DNA of 64,000 bases from Bathynomus jamesi (lineage: Eukaryota > Arthropoda > Malacostraca > Isopoda > Cirolanidae): contig JAJOZX010003206.1 of NCBI GenBank assembly GCA_023014485.1, positions 153,501-217,500 on the forward strand, in the 5' to 3' direction. The position numbers and the translations under genes were made by a program. This document shows, one piece after another, positions 30,754-42,021 of this stretch. Below the pieces are notes generated by a model, which was given only the letters and a program-made list of their open reading frames with translations, did no database searches and had not been told where the DNA came from. Position 1 is the stretch's first letter, and each line of letters begins with the position of its first letter.

Positions 30754-33655
30754 CCCCCCCAGTAGGGCGGGTCATACTATGCATTTTTTTTAAATCAATG
30801 GAGAGGGGTGTTCAAATGACATTTTGGTGTATAGAACACAATTCTGAAGAAAATATTTAATTCTGATAACCCTAACCTACATCATTTTGCAGTTGATTAT
30901 TATTAAATTGTTGATTATTTTACTATTGTAGTTACCCCAGAATATGTCTTCTCACGTTTTCTATCATGGCTGCTCACGTTATCTCTCATAGAGCCTTGTT
31001 CTAACTAATTCATATAAACACATATAATGTAATTCATATAATAATAATAATATTTAAATACTCAAATAAAAAGGTGTGCCATTCCACTTAATTGTAATTA
31101 TCATACAGTTTGGTATATGAAATATTTTGACGGTTTTCTGGCGCGCATAAGGCCATTTTCTGAGCCACCTTTCTCAGAGGCTAGAATGTAACGTTTCAGA
31201 ACATTCTAAAAAGGAGGTCTGGAATCAGGCAGTGAAGTTTTCTCTTCGGAAGGGCAAACTTGATGCCAAAGAGAGGTTCATTGTCAAGTTAGACAAGTTC
31301 TTTGATATTTTGACTTGCAAGTGTCAGATTACCAGTTGTGAGGGGGGAGGCTGTGAGGGCTGTGTTATCCAAGCCCACATTAACTATTCCTGCAGCAGAT
31401 AGAAAAAGATTCCTGTGAAAGATCTTGCCTACATCAAGGGACAGAAAGAGAAGGTTGGAAGTAAGGGACCCCACCAAATAGGGGGTCCTGATCTACCAGA
31501 GCACAAGAGACAGGTGAGGACATTGAAAAGGCAGTGGATGGAAAGGAAGGCAGAGAAAAGGAGAAGGAGCAAGGAGGAAAGTGCTGCAGTAGCAGAGAAG
31601 GCAGCCAGGAAGGATGTTAAGAGATTTTTGGCAGATGGTGATGAGGATTTGGAATTGGAGAGAAGTGGTGATGAAGATGAGTTTGTTCCTGAAGTTGAGC
31701 TCTTCCCTCAAACTGACCCTGAGCCAGCAGCTTCGGCAAAGGTACAGAAAAACTATGATGAGATTCAAAACATTGCCCTTGCTAGTGTAAGGTATGGCAT
31801 AGGGCTGAGGCCAACTGCAGCGATAGCAACAGCAGCTCTGATTGACGCAGGAATCATCACAGAAGACAATACAAGTAAAGTGATTGATAAGAGCAAGGTC
31901 AAGAGAGCACAGGAGAAGTTGATGAGAGAGCTGGGGGAACAGTTCGAGAAGAAGTGCAGGGAGGAGGGGGGGATCTCTTGCATTCTCTTTGATGGGCGGA
32001 TTGACCTGACCAATGTGATGATGGAAGCTGAGGGCAGTGACCAATCTTTTCCCGCAAAGATCAGGGAAGAACACTATAGTGTTGTTAGTGAGCCTGGCAG
32101 CTACTATCTGTTCCACTTTACCCCAGAGAAAGCAACTAAAGAGGAGTCATATGCGGAGAAGATTGCTAAGGTCCTGTTTGCCTGGCTGAAAGAGAGGGGT
32201 TATGATAAGACCTTGTTGGCCATTGGAGGAGACTCAACAAATGTCAACACTGGTGTGAAAGCTGGAGTAATGCGGAAGCTGGAGCTGCACCTGGGGAGAA
32301 AGCTGGTCTGGTTGGTGTGCAACCTGCACACTGTTGAACTTCCCCTGCGCCATCTCATTGTTGACCTTGATGGCCCTACTCTGTCAGACAAAAAATTATC
32401 CGGGCCAATAGGAAAGCTCCTTGATTCTGCTACAGACTTTGATATCAATCCAAACTTCACCCGAATCTCTGTTGGCCCTCCACTGATCAAGCTTCCTGAC
32501 AAGGTCATTCAAGATCTCTCAACTGATCAATACTATGGCTATAAAATTGTCTGTGCAGTCAGGGATGGAGTACTTCCTGCAGGGCTGGCTCTGTTAGAGA
32601 TAGGACCAGTAAACCACAGCCGCTGTCTCACCACAGCGAACAGACTTCTCAGGCTCTGGGTGTCAAAGCACGGACTTAAAGGAAAGAACCTGAAGATTCT
32701 GCAATTCATTGTGGAATTCATCACTGGAGTGTATTACCCATGTTGGTTCAACGTGAAGGTCAAGCACTCCTGGATCGAAGGGCCTAGGCACATCCTCTTT
32801 CAGCTGGACTGCCTCAAGTCCCAGAGAAAGGAGGTGCTGGATATTGTGATGCCAACTGTGAGAAGATCTGCTTGGTATGCCCACAGTGAAGTCATCCTCC
32901 AAACACTACTCTGCTCTGAGGATCAGAAGGAGAGGATTGAAGGGGTGGAGAGAATCCTGGCCATCAGGGGAGAGGGGGACCCGGACACTCAGCTGGGGGA
33001 CTCCTCTGTTAGGAGCAGAAGGACACCTGACATCAATTGTGATGCTTCCAGCATCGGTGACTTGATCAGCTGGTCAGAAGGTGTGTCAGAGCCACCTCTC
33101 ACCTGCTCTCCAAGCTCCTCAGAGGTGAAAAACTTCATCAACACCCCCATGGAGGTGCGCAACTGGCCTTGCCACACACAAAGCATTGAGAGGGTTGTTA
33201 AAATGGTGACTGAGGCTTCTGCTAAGTACTTCTCACAGGAAAAGAGGGATGGAGGGATCAGGGCTCAGGAGACCAGCAGGAAGCTGATGTCCAAGTCTGA
33301 GTCAAAGCAGGATTTGTGCAACCTGGCAAAGTTCAAGATGTCAGGAGAATGATCTTTGTAATTATATCCAGTGATATACATGCAGTTCACCTATTAATAA
33401 ATATATGTAAAGTTGATTTGGCCTTGTCAATATAAATGATTTACCTTATATCTTTTAATATATTATAAAGGGGTTCAAAAGGGTAAAATTGGCAATTTAG
33501 AAATACAAAATGATGTAGGTTAGAGTTATCCTATCCAAAAAAGAAGCTCATATTTGAATTCCCCATGTACAAACACATAATTTAGACACCCCTGATGGTA
33601 GGATTTCCTTCAGATTCATGTTGTCACCTGAGTACGACCCGCCCTACCCCCCCAG
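30754..33655 (+). mobile_element. DNA transposon copy B (RNase-H-like transposase family), TIRs, TSD CCCCCCCAG
   Basis: 30763-33646 begins TAGGGCGGGTCATAC and ends, on the other strand, TAGGGCGGGTCGTAC. CCCCCCCAG is directly repeated at 30754-30762 and 33647-33655. Subterminal GGGGTGTTCAAAT and ATTTAGACACCCC words are also inverted. It sits exactly at the BEL-2 3' UTR/LTR boundary, so insertion restores to the CCCCCCAG-TATATGG junction also seen in BEL-1. The duplicated sequence is a C run, so its true length (8 or 9) is uncertain. Confidence 0.9.
31202..33352 (+). pseudogene. RNase-H-like transposase, copy B, one in-frame TAG
   Basis: The frame opens near 31202 with the Cys/His module (LTCKCQITSCEGGGC, HINYSCS), meets TAG at 31400, then runs 645 codons to 33352. 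The order is charged coiled coil (about 31500-31640), acidic linker, CILFDGRID, GGDSTNVNTG, CNLHTVELPLRHL, HSRCLTTANRLLRLW, EGPRHILFQ and SIERVVKM. The RW-like Trp of copy A (HSRW) is Cys here. The first 60 or so codons seen in copy A are missing. Its place between TIRs and a target duplication is what identifies the family as a transposase. Confidence 0.82.
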
Positions 33656-33657
33656 TA

Positions 33658-34446
33658 TATGGAAAAACTATACGCGCTCACAACATGGTATCATATGTGG
33701 TACTTTATTTCATAATTAAATATAAATTATTACTTAATTGAATTAAATATATATACAAAATTGCCTCGGGATTGGCGACATAGCCTATTGGGAATGAAAT
33801 AATTGCCATACTTACAAAGAACCTGTATGTATACATCGAGCCTCACATAGCAACAAGAAAACCCAATTTATTGTTTAGTCTACCACAGAGAAGTAGACCA
33901 AACAAAACTTTGCCAGATCAGCAAATAATGAAAATTACAACGCGAATATAGGAACGGCTCTCGGAGCTGTTTAATAGTACAGCGAACGCTTTAAACAGGG
34001 AGGATGTGCTTTTGTCTTCCCTAAAGTTCTGAGTGAATTCCTTATAACAAACTTAATAACTACAGATAGGATAGGCCTATACCTTCAAGTGTTTATATTG
34101 TGACTGCCTATATTAATTACATCAAGTTAACTCATCGCGTAACTCCATCGTGGCGGCCCTACACCGAAAAAGATCGTGACGCCCTACATCGAAGCAAACT
34201 AAGGCCCAGCAAAAATAAGGTGGGACAATTTCTTTTCGTTCACATATAGGCATCTAAAATCCCGACGCTAAAATTACCATAAACAATTAAATATAAAGAG
34301 GTCCTTTAAAGACCTACATATTCATAACTCTTTAACGAAAAAACATAGGGCTTTTGTCGTTTAACTCTCCACTGAAATCTGCTGAAAATTTCCAACGGAT
34401 GAGGGTATCAGGCAATCAACCCATAGCCCTATATAGTTTTTTCACA
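33658..34446 (+). repeat. 3' LTR of BEL-2
   Basis: 789 bp, matching 23321-24109 in length and nearly in sequence. Confidence 0.95.
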
Positions 34447-34919
34447 CCACCTTTGTCCTTGGCTGAGCTATCAAAAACTACTCTCAGTTTGGTGGTAGTT
34501 TTGTCTCGCCGTATCACTGCATGGTGTGGCAGATAATGTGCCTCCTGGCTCACCAGCTCGCCTTGCACCCTTTCAGCATAGCCCTCCTTTACATAGCTTA
34601 GGATGGCCTCATTGTATTCATTTAACAAATCCTAATTTTTTCTTAGCTTTTGCAAAGAAGTCTCCAACCTCCTCTTAGCTAGCTGAAGGCTTGGGCTGGG
34701 TTTGCAAGAATCCTTCCAAGGGAGGCCAACTTCGTAGCAACCATCTCTAAACCCAATACCTTTTTCAAATTGCTCTAAAACATCACTGTTCACTGTACTT
34801 GCCTGCTTCTCCTGTTTGTCCTTTATGCCAATGGATTCAAGTTCCCAAAAGGCTTTCAAATGCCCTTCCAAACCATGGCTGTTCTCCTCAATCTTAACGA
34901 AAAGAGCTTTAACCTCCAT
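34447..34919 (-). pseudogene. BEL-3 RT N-terminal part
   Basis: Leftward frames 34632-34919 (GCYEVGLPWKDSCKPSPS) and 34416-34628 (SQEAHYLPHHAVIRRDKTTT, KLRVVFDSSAKDKGG) form the N-terminal RT region. A one-codon stop near 34630 separates them. The chain is cut at the CCACC target by BEL-2 and resumes at 23320. Confidence 0.9.
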
Positions 34920-35311
34920 TTCACTGCAATAGCTTCAGTACCATGTAGCATCCAGCCTAGCTTACTTTCAATAGCTACAGGACCTTGAGATGTGCGGACA
35001 ATGTTACCAGTGATGAAGTCCCAATAATAGTCAGCTCCAATCAAAAGACTAATATCTTCTGTTCCCTCAAACTTATTATTGCCCAAATTAATTCCTTTAA
35101 CTTGCAATTCTTGGACACATGCCATATCTAAACAAGTAGTGACTGGAGCACAAAGTTCCTCAATCTCTACAGCTTGGACTTTGATAGTGGGACTTTGTGG
35201 TAACAACTCCTTAACCAGAACTTCTACCTTCTTAACTTTGGTTCGGTTTTGAACGGAACCCCCAAACCCAGAAATTCTTAAATTTTCCCTCTTAAGTTCT
35301 TTAAACTTCAA
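34856..35311 (-). pseudogene. BEL-3 protease C-terminal region (DUF1758-like)
   Basis: Contains VKVEVLVKELLPQ-like text, KGINLGNNKFEGTEDISLLI and IGADYYWDFITG, a conserved block following the protease active site, then KLGWMLHGT. It overlaps 35308 by one codon in another frame. Confidence 0.82.
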
Positions 35312-35664
35312 TTTTCTTGAAATTCTGGTCTTAATAAAGCTACACTGGCTACACTATCAAACAACAATCTTACAGTAGCTTCTCCATCATTCCCAATTAA
35401 TAAGGCTGCAGCTGTTTGCAATAATCCCCCTTTACTTTTACTCCCTTTCATAGCAGTGGCATGTGCCACTGATGTCTCTACTGCTGGGATAGGCCTACAA
35501 GGAGTGTTTTCACACAATAATGGCTGATGCCGGCCATGGCATTTTTTGCACAAAATTTTAAACTTACAAAACCTTGCTCTGTGACCTTTCAAAAAACATT
35601 TAAAACATGCTGTGGACTTACTTACCTTGTCCTTTCTCTCCTCAACAGGTAAGGACTCAGCCAC
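35308..35664 (-). pseudogene. BEL-3 zinc knuckle and protease active site
   Basis: CFKCFLKGHRARFC and CKKCHGRHQPLLC are knuckles. VRLLFDSVASVALL lies where the retropepsin D(T/S)G should be but reads DSV, so this copy has lost the active-site Gly. Confidence 0.85.
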
Positions 35665-35671
35665 CTCACAT

Positions 35672-36595
35672 TTATATGACTTGTGGTTGCCTTCGCAAAA
35701 TATGCATTCCTTGCTTGATTCCCTTTAATTTATTCTCAGAGGATGCATGTAGAGCTGACACTGTACCTGGGCTATTCCTTTTTGTAGAAACTTTGGTGCT
35801 GTGCTTGCCTTTGTCCCCTTGTTTAACATCCCACTGTGCAAACTCAATTCCCTCTCGTCTTGCTAATTCTGTGCCTAAAAGACTTAACATCTGCTGAAGA
35901 GGGATGTACACATGTTCTGTAGAGTGTCCCCTACTTAATTCAAGCAAAAGTGAGCTAGGCAATTTAGACTCCAGTATAGTAACCAACATTACACCATACC
36001 TTTCCATTCCTACACCCAAGTTGTCCAGGGACCTAGTTCTAACTTCAAATTCATCATATAACTGCCGTAACTCCTTGACACTATTGGAATTATTAACAGG
36101 AGGTATAGCTAAAAGTTCACGGAGGTGGCTTTTAAGTAAGATCTCTGGCTTACCAAACCGTTTCTTTAATATATCCCAAGCCACATTATAATTAGCTTCT
36201 GTTAATGCTAATCCTGCTATTGTCTTTGCTGCCTCCCCTTCCAAGAGGGACTGCAAATAATTAAACTTCTCCATCGCACTTAACACTTGACTAGAATGAA
36301 CTGCTGATTGAAAACTGTCTGCCCATCCTTGCCATTCCTGAATATTCCTAGAAAATGTTTTGAGTACAAGCCTCGGTAATTGAATTGCAGATCTGTTAAC
36401 CTTAACTTCACAAACACCATTTGTTGAGGGTTGTGTTTCATTATTAGACCTGGTCTCTAACTGTACTGAGCTGCTAAACTCTTTTGCTCTATGGTTATTT
36501 TCTATTTCATCCTCTTTTATAAGAGCCTCAATTTTAACATTTACTTCGCTTAGAGCAACCTTTTTAGTTTCTAATATGGAAAGCTGCGCAGTCAC
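35672..36595 (-). pseudogene. BEL-3 Gag (DUF1759-like)
   Basis: 307 open codons. A helical N-terminal head is followed by LPRLVLKTFSRNIQEWQGWA, EKFNYLQSLLEGEAAKTIAG, KKRFGKPEILLKSHLREL and a C-terminal basic tail. It runs nearly into the zinc-knuckle frame (8-bp gap), so the junction is likely one frame change. Confidence 0.9.
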
Positions 36596-36599
36596 TAAG

Positions 36600-37073
36600 C
36601 TTAAATCCTCTTGTAGGCGCTTCTCCGTTTTCTAAACTTGTTCAATTCAGCTGCACTCATCTTCAATGCAAACAACAATTATTGGACTCAATGTCAAATA
36701 AGCTGAATTGGCAAAAATACTTAACTAAACTGATCAAACTCAAATTTTGCTTTTCTCACATAAACTGAATTGCTTGGTTGGGGTACTGACCAATCACCAG
36801 TATGGAATACCAAATTTTCCACCCAAGTAACTGGCGCACTGAAGTCTGCAACCTTCGCCTACGAACAATAAGCCAAAATTTACCAAATCGGTAAAAATGT
36901 AGGCCCAAAACAACGACAGACTAGCGGCCAAGTTTCGCAATTGTGCGACCAAACTTTTTACCCTGGGACCTTAACTCAATTATGCTCAACCCGTCCAGGC
37001 CCAACTTGGGCTACAATTTGCACAATCAGAACTTTGCCAAAAAATAAACACTGACTCAGTCTTGGGCTAGAAT
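36600..37073 (-). other. BEL-3 leader
   Basis: Untranslated sequence between primer site and Gag. No gene seen. Confidence 0.7.
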
Positions 37074-37089
37074 CCGGTTCGAAGGATCA
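37074..37089 (-). promoter_or_regulatory. BEL-3 primer-binding site
   Basis: On the minus strand TGATCCTTCGAACCGG directly follows the 5' LTR. It equals the reverse complement of a tRNA 3' end with a GGTTCGA T-arm, with one mismatch in the TGG. Confidence 0.75.
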
Positions 37090-37694
37090 TGCTATTTTTT
37101 TTATTTTATTTTTATTGGGTTCAGAATCCCAGCTGAGCTGTGAACGGCCAAGCTCTGAAGGGCCACACAGCTCAAGTTAAGCTAGACCAAAACTTACGGA
37201 CTTGGAGGTCCTTTCAGGTCCTACTTCAGGGTTGCTGACTCGATATGGGCCTACCTTAGGCCTCAGTTGCATAAAAATAAGATAAAAAACAAAAGGGACA
37301 CTATTTATGGTCTTCTTTCTAAACCTTGCAACAACACACAACCTGCATCATTGCACGATGCAACAATCTTGTATCTAAACAACCAAACTGAATTGCAAGA
37401 GAGCTCTCTATAAGACCACACCCTGTAAGTGCCACATTCAACAAACGAGTAGGAAAGACGCGCAGTTTCCCCCCCAAAAAAATGATGCCACGAGAGTGCC
37501 CAAACAATAATGCCACAACAGCCCAAAAATGCTATCTCTAAATTAAGTGAAATTTTCACTAACCTTACAATTATGAGATGGATATATATATACACACCTT
37601 AACTTAATATATACAAGCAATGCTGCATCAATCAGCTTAGTCATCATATCGCCTTGAGACAACAATGGCTCTTCCTCTTCTAGATTTTCTAACA
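37090..37694 (-). repeat. 5' LTR of BEL-3
   Basis: 605 bp, similar to 18841-19455. Confidence 0.92.
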
Positions 37695-37699
37695 ATCTG

Positions 37700-38935
37700 T
37701 GCTGCAATTTATTATTAAAACTAGTAGGTTCGCACCTATTATCCTGATGGGTAGTTTATGTGTGTATGTGGGTTTATTACTGCTCTTTAGGAGGGAGGAG
37801 GCTGAACTGCTGCCTCCGAAGTGGGATCTAAAAAAAGTAATTTAAACTGACTTCTATGGGAGGACTTGAGTCATATGTCATGGGATCACCATACACTGGA
37901 GGGTCTTCTTGGAAAGTGTACCCTGGGGAAACTGATTCTTCAACGGGTACTTCTACGTACCGAGCCATCCAACTTGCTGATTATATGTGAGTCCGGACAT
38001 CGAGTAATAGTTCGGTTGACCTTATGGTTATGATCTGTTTGATGGGTGGTTCTGTTGAGGCTGGGAACTAACTGGTTTCTGCGAATTAGAGGAATTTTGG
38101 GAACGTTGGTGGTTTGATCTCTGGAAGTGGGGCCTGTACCCTGCAGTGGCTTTGTCGGCACATTTTTGTCGGTCGCCACAACGATGACCATGTTCATGAC
38201 AGTGAGAACAATAAGGGGGATAATTACACTGACTGGTCATGTGCCAAAAACTGTCGCAATTAAAACACTGTGGAGGAGGGCGTGCATTCTGGGTTTATGG
38301 GGCTTGTTTCTGAGGTGGTGTTCCCTGCATCAGCCTAGATTTATGAGGTTGTTGTTGCTGGCTGCTGCTGAATGTAGTGTGTGGGGGTCTCTTTACCCTT
38401 CCGGTAGTTCTGGCTCGCTAGTCTGTGTAATGTTCCCTTGTTTTATTTATGGCTACACTTACTGGTTTGTCAATAATTAGACATTCTTGAAATTTCTTTT
38501 TAGGTGCTACGGGTAGGTTTTGGTAAATGGATGCTGCTACTATTAGGTTTCTTTGCTTTGAAGTGAATGTAATGCCGCATGCATTTTCTGCGGCTCCGAG
38601 GGCTTCTCCAACAAGTTTGCGTGTTTGCATAATAAAATTATTTAAATCTTCATGTTCTTCTTTCTTCCATTTAGCTTGGAAGACAGCTTCTAATGTGGCC
38701 AAAGGTTGTGCGAATGTTATTTCTTTGAAAAATTCTAATAAGCGTTTTTTAAAATTGTCCCAAGTTGTAGCTTCGCTAATGGATGGGACGTGTGTAATTA
38801 TATCATGGACATTCCCCTCTTTAGGGTCAATAAACATGTTAGCTTCCTTAATCTTTATGTCATCATCTGTGATGTTTTTCGCGTAAGAAATGTTGTTCTA
38901 GAGACTCAATCCAATAGCCCGGTTGCACGGGGTGG
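37700..38935 (-). pseudogene. Ty3/gypsy Gag, C-terminal part with zinc knuckles
   Basis: Leftward frame 38418-38837 holds TWDNFKKRLLEFFKEIT and DLNNFIMQTRKLVGEAL, capsid-like helices of Ty3/gypsy Gag. A later frame gives two CX2CX4H knuckles near 38175-38260 (CSHCHEHGHRC is clear). It leads to the protease frame that was separated by BEL-3. Its N-terminus lies beyond the inverted-repeat element, at 41743-42021. Confidence 0.82.
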
Positions 38936-39721
38936 GAACCCTGCATTGTTTGTTATAAAGCAAATCTTGACATATTTTGAAAGCTTATACCACCCCATTC
39001 AAGAATCCATCGGGTGTACACCTGACCCCCGCTTGGCTTTTTCAATATGGCCGGCGAAACTGAAAAATCCCATATCCTGGTCAATACTTGATGGATTTTG
39101 ATGATCTTGGTGTCATTTCTAGGGGTTTCTAGGATGGTGAGTCGATCTGGAGGGGTTGCAGATACTTTGGGAGTCGTTTTGACCCACATTCGTCAATACT
39201 CTACTCAAGGTCATTGGAGGTCAAACGCCCCCCGAAATAAGGAATATCTCATATCCCGGGCAGTCGTGGAGATATTTTGGTGATCTTACTGTCGTTTTTA
39301 TGGTTCTGGGCGAGACTGAGTAGTTCTATAGGCACATGATAACAGTAGGATATCATTTTGCAACTCCATGGATCAAGTCAAGGTCATTTGAGATTAAAGT
39401 TTGGCCTTGAAATATGATAATGCCACATTTGACATTACTGTATTTGCTTTATTTCAGTGACAATGTTTACAATCTAGCTAACTGCTGAGCACTTAACATC
39501 TTTTCTGCAGATAAAACCAGATCATAATGCTTAAATGACATAACCCACATTATATGGATATTTGGATATAAACCACAATTTATGCTGAAGTGCAGGGCAC
39601 ATGCATTCTATGGAAGGTTGCAAAGCTACAAGATATGACCTCGTAAGCAAAACAAAGCTCACACCTAGCTGGGGGATTGGCATTGACAACTTTGATGCAG
39701 TTATTCACATTAGGTAACCAT

Positions 39722-40268
39722 TTAGTGGGGGCAAATATCAAAAGACATGGTTGTGTCAGGATCGTCAGGATCATCAGTCTGCTCTTCGTTTGCGTTTTGG
39801 GTCAATGGATTGTTGCAATCCAAGCCGCTGCCACATGCACAGAACATTGTGCAAGGGATTCCGCGTCCCATGCAGCCGCAGCGACTCCCCCTGCATGCTG
39901 ATTGTGATTCACACCCACATCTGATTAGCTTCAGAACTTCATCTGGTGCTAAGCACACTCCTTTACCAACTGTTTTTGGGATGAGAATTCTGTTTGTTCC
40001 GTCTCTCTCCCACCCATAATGCACAGGATCAAGTGGTGGGGGGTCACACTTTAGTACATCGAGCCAGTTCGCCACAGTGTAATGGGCTCTGAGCACATTT
40101 TGATGGAAAGCTTCAGTTGTTGGTGGTAGATAACATAGTTTGGGTGCAGCAGTTCCCGACTTCCCTGTCTTCTGAGCCCATACTCGCTGACGACACTCAG
40201 TAAGAGATGAGGATTTCTTATCCCCATAGCATGCAACAATGAACGCTGTTGCCTCTTTCTCAATATAC
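39722..40268 (-). pseudogene. CXC-domain protein, left-arm copy
   Basis: Mirror copy of 40282-40939: NWLDVLKCDPPPLDPVHYGW, then the CXC cluster (CGCESQSACRGSRCGC, CTMFCACGSGLDC) and an acidic tail. The upstream part seen in the spacer is lacking, so it begins within the arm. Confidence 0.8.
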
Positions 40269-40281
40269 TACACGCTTTGAG

Positions 40282-40939
40282 TGGTTGTGACACAGTTGCA
40301 GCAATACATGGCATCGGCAAAGCCACTGCCATTACCACAGCCTAGAAGGGTCGGAAGCTAGACAAGCTGGGGTCCCTTGATGCATGCTTTGACCATATCG
40401 AGAAAGAGGCAACAGCGTTCATTGTTGCATGCTATGGGGATAAGAAATCCTCATCTCTTACTGAGTGTCGTCAGCGAGTATGGGCTCAGAAGACAGGGAA
40501 GTCGGGAACTGCTGCACCCAAACTATGTTCTTTACCACCAACAACTGAAGCTTTCCATCAAAATGTGCTCAGAGCCCACTACACTGTGGCGAACTGGCTC
40601 GATGCACTAAAGTGTGACCCACCACCACTTGATCCTGTGCATTATGGGTGGGAGAGAGACGGAACAAACAGAATTGTCACCCCAAAAATAGTTGGTGAAG
40701 GAGTGTGCTTAGCACCGGATGAATTTCTGAAGCTAATCAGATGTGGGTGTGAATCACAATCAGCATGCAGGGGGAGTCGCTGCGGCTGCATGGGACGCGG
40801 AATCCCTTGCACAATGTTCTGTGCATGTGGCAGCGGCTTGGATTGCATCAATCCATTGACCCAAAACGCAAACGAAGAGCAGACTGATGATCCTGACGAT
40901 CCTGACACAACCATGTCTTTTGATATTTGCCCCAACTAA
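40282..40939 (+). pseudogene. CXC-domain (tesmin/TSO1-like) repeat-borne protein, right-arm copy
   Basis: From the spacer outward the frame reads GCDTVAAIHGIGKATAI, a stop (TAG near 40344), then a helical region, AHYTVANWLDALKC, LDPVHYGWERDG and a Cys cluster matching the CXC pattern CxCx4Cx3CxCx6Cx3CxC, ending in an acidic tail at 40939. I recognise GCDT...GKxxA plus LDPxxYGW plus CXC as a recurring feature of uncharacterised repeat-encoded proteins in invertebrates; the function is unknown to me. Confidence 0.7.
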
Positions 40940-41742
40940 ATGGTTACCTAATGTGAATAACTGCATCAAAGTTGTCAATGCCAATCTCCCAGCTAGGTGT
41001 GAGCTTTGTTTTGCTTACGAGGTCATATCTTGTAGCTTTGCAACCTTCCATAGAATGCATGTGCCCTGCACTTCAGCATAAATTGTGGTTTATACTCCAA
41101 TATCCATATCCATATAATGTGGGTTATGTCATTTAAGCATTATGATCTGGTTTTATCTGCAGAAAAGATGTTAAGTGCTCAGCAGTTAGCTAGATTGTAG
41201 ACATTGTCACTGAAATAAAACAAATACAGTAATGTCAACTGTGGCATTATCATATTTCAAGGCCAAACTTTAATCTCAAATGACCTTGACTTGACCCATG
41301 GAGTTGCAAAATGATATCCTACTGTTATCGTGTGCCTATAGAACTACTCAATCTCGCCCAGAACCATAAAAACGACAGTAAGATCACCAAAATATCTCCA
41401 CGACTGCCCGGGATATGGGATATTCCTTATTTCGGGGGGCGTTTGACCTCCAATGACCTTGAGTATTGACGAATATGGGTCAAAACGATTCCAAAAATAT
41501 CTGCAACCCCTCCAGATCGACTCATCATCCTAAAAACCCCTAGAAACGACACCAAGATCATCAAAATCCATCAAGTATTGACCAGGATACGGGATTTTTC
41601 AGTTTCGCCTGCCATCTTGGAAAATGGCGGCCATATTGAAAAACCCAAGCGGGGGTCAGGTGTACACCCGATGGATTCTTGAATGGGGTGGTATAAGCTT
41701 TCAAAATATGTAAAAATTTGCTTTATAACAAACAATGCAGGG

Positions 41743-42021
41743 TTCCAGTAAAATCAGGATCTGTGCTACCGGACTAGAAGGTCTTACACGCGGTTCAACG
41801 AAGTTATTATCTATGGTTCTCTTGAAAATTAGGACAATGTGGGGAAGGTTTACAAGTCTACCTAAGTTAATGTATGCTGGGGAAGCAGTTTGAGACATGA
41901 TGGCTTGTGCTTGATCTGAAGTTTGCGTGTTTGGAAATATATTTGAAGGGCGCAGGGTAGGTGGAAAAATGGGTGGAGGGGAATTTTCACTGTCAGAAAG
42001 CGCACCGTCTGAATCGCTCAT
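41743..42021 (-). pseudogene. Ty3/gypsy Gag N-terminus
   Basis: Leftward frame from ATG 42021 (MSDSDGALSDSENSPPPIF), acidic then proline-rich, reaching YINLGRLVNLPHIVL and running into the inverted-repeat tip. The continuing Gag chain is at 38935. Confidence 0.65.

Larger units (their letters stand above)
23316..34451 (+). mobile_element. BEL/Pao LTR retrotransposon 2, full length, with TSD CCACC
   Basis: The LTRs 23321-24109 and 33658-34446 are both 789 bp. CCACC flanks them at 23316-23320 and 34447-34451. The internal order is leader, gag, zinc knuckle, protease, RT, RNase H and integrase, all decayed by frameshifts, then DNA transposon copy B inserted just before the 3' LTR. It sits inside the RT gene of BEL-3. 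Confidence 0.94.
18841..37694 (-). mobile_element. BEL/Pao LTR retrotransposon 3 (leftward), host to BEL-2 and a solo LTR
   Basis: The LTRs at 37090-37694 (5') and 18841-19455 (3') read TGTTAG...AGCA on the minus strand and are flanked by ATCTG at 18836-18840 and 37695-37699. A tRNA-type primer site lies inside the 5' LTR and a purine tract inside the 3' LTR. gag, zinc knuckles, protease, RT, RNase H and integrase follow in order but are split by BEL-2 (23321-34446) inside RT and by a solo LTR (21578-22364) inside RNase H. Without insertions it would be about 6.9 kb. Confidence 0.93.
38936..41744. repeat. Long inverted repeat (arms about 1.33 kb, spacer about 130 bp)
   Basis: The left arm 38936-40268 and right arm 40399-41744 are reverse complements with few differences (for example a 20-bp ATCTTGGAAAATGGCGGCCA block only in the right arm). 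Tips read GAACCCTGCATTGTTTGTTA. Each arm holds the same CXC-domain coding sequence and a non-coding part rich in AGATCATCAAAATCC-type subrepeats. It interrupts gypsy Gag. Confidence 0.95.

Noticed and set aside
31493..33186. Minus-strand frames opposite copy B
   Set aside because: Antisense shadows of the transposase gene.
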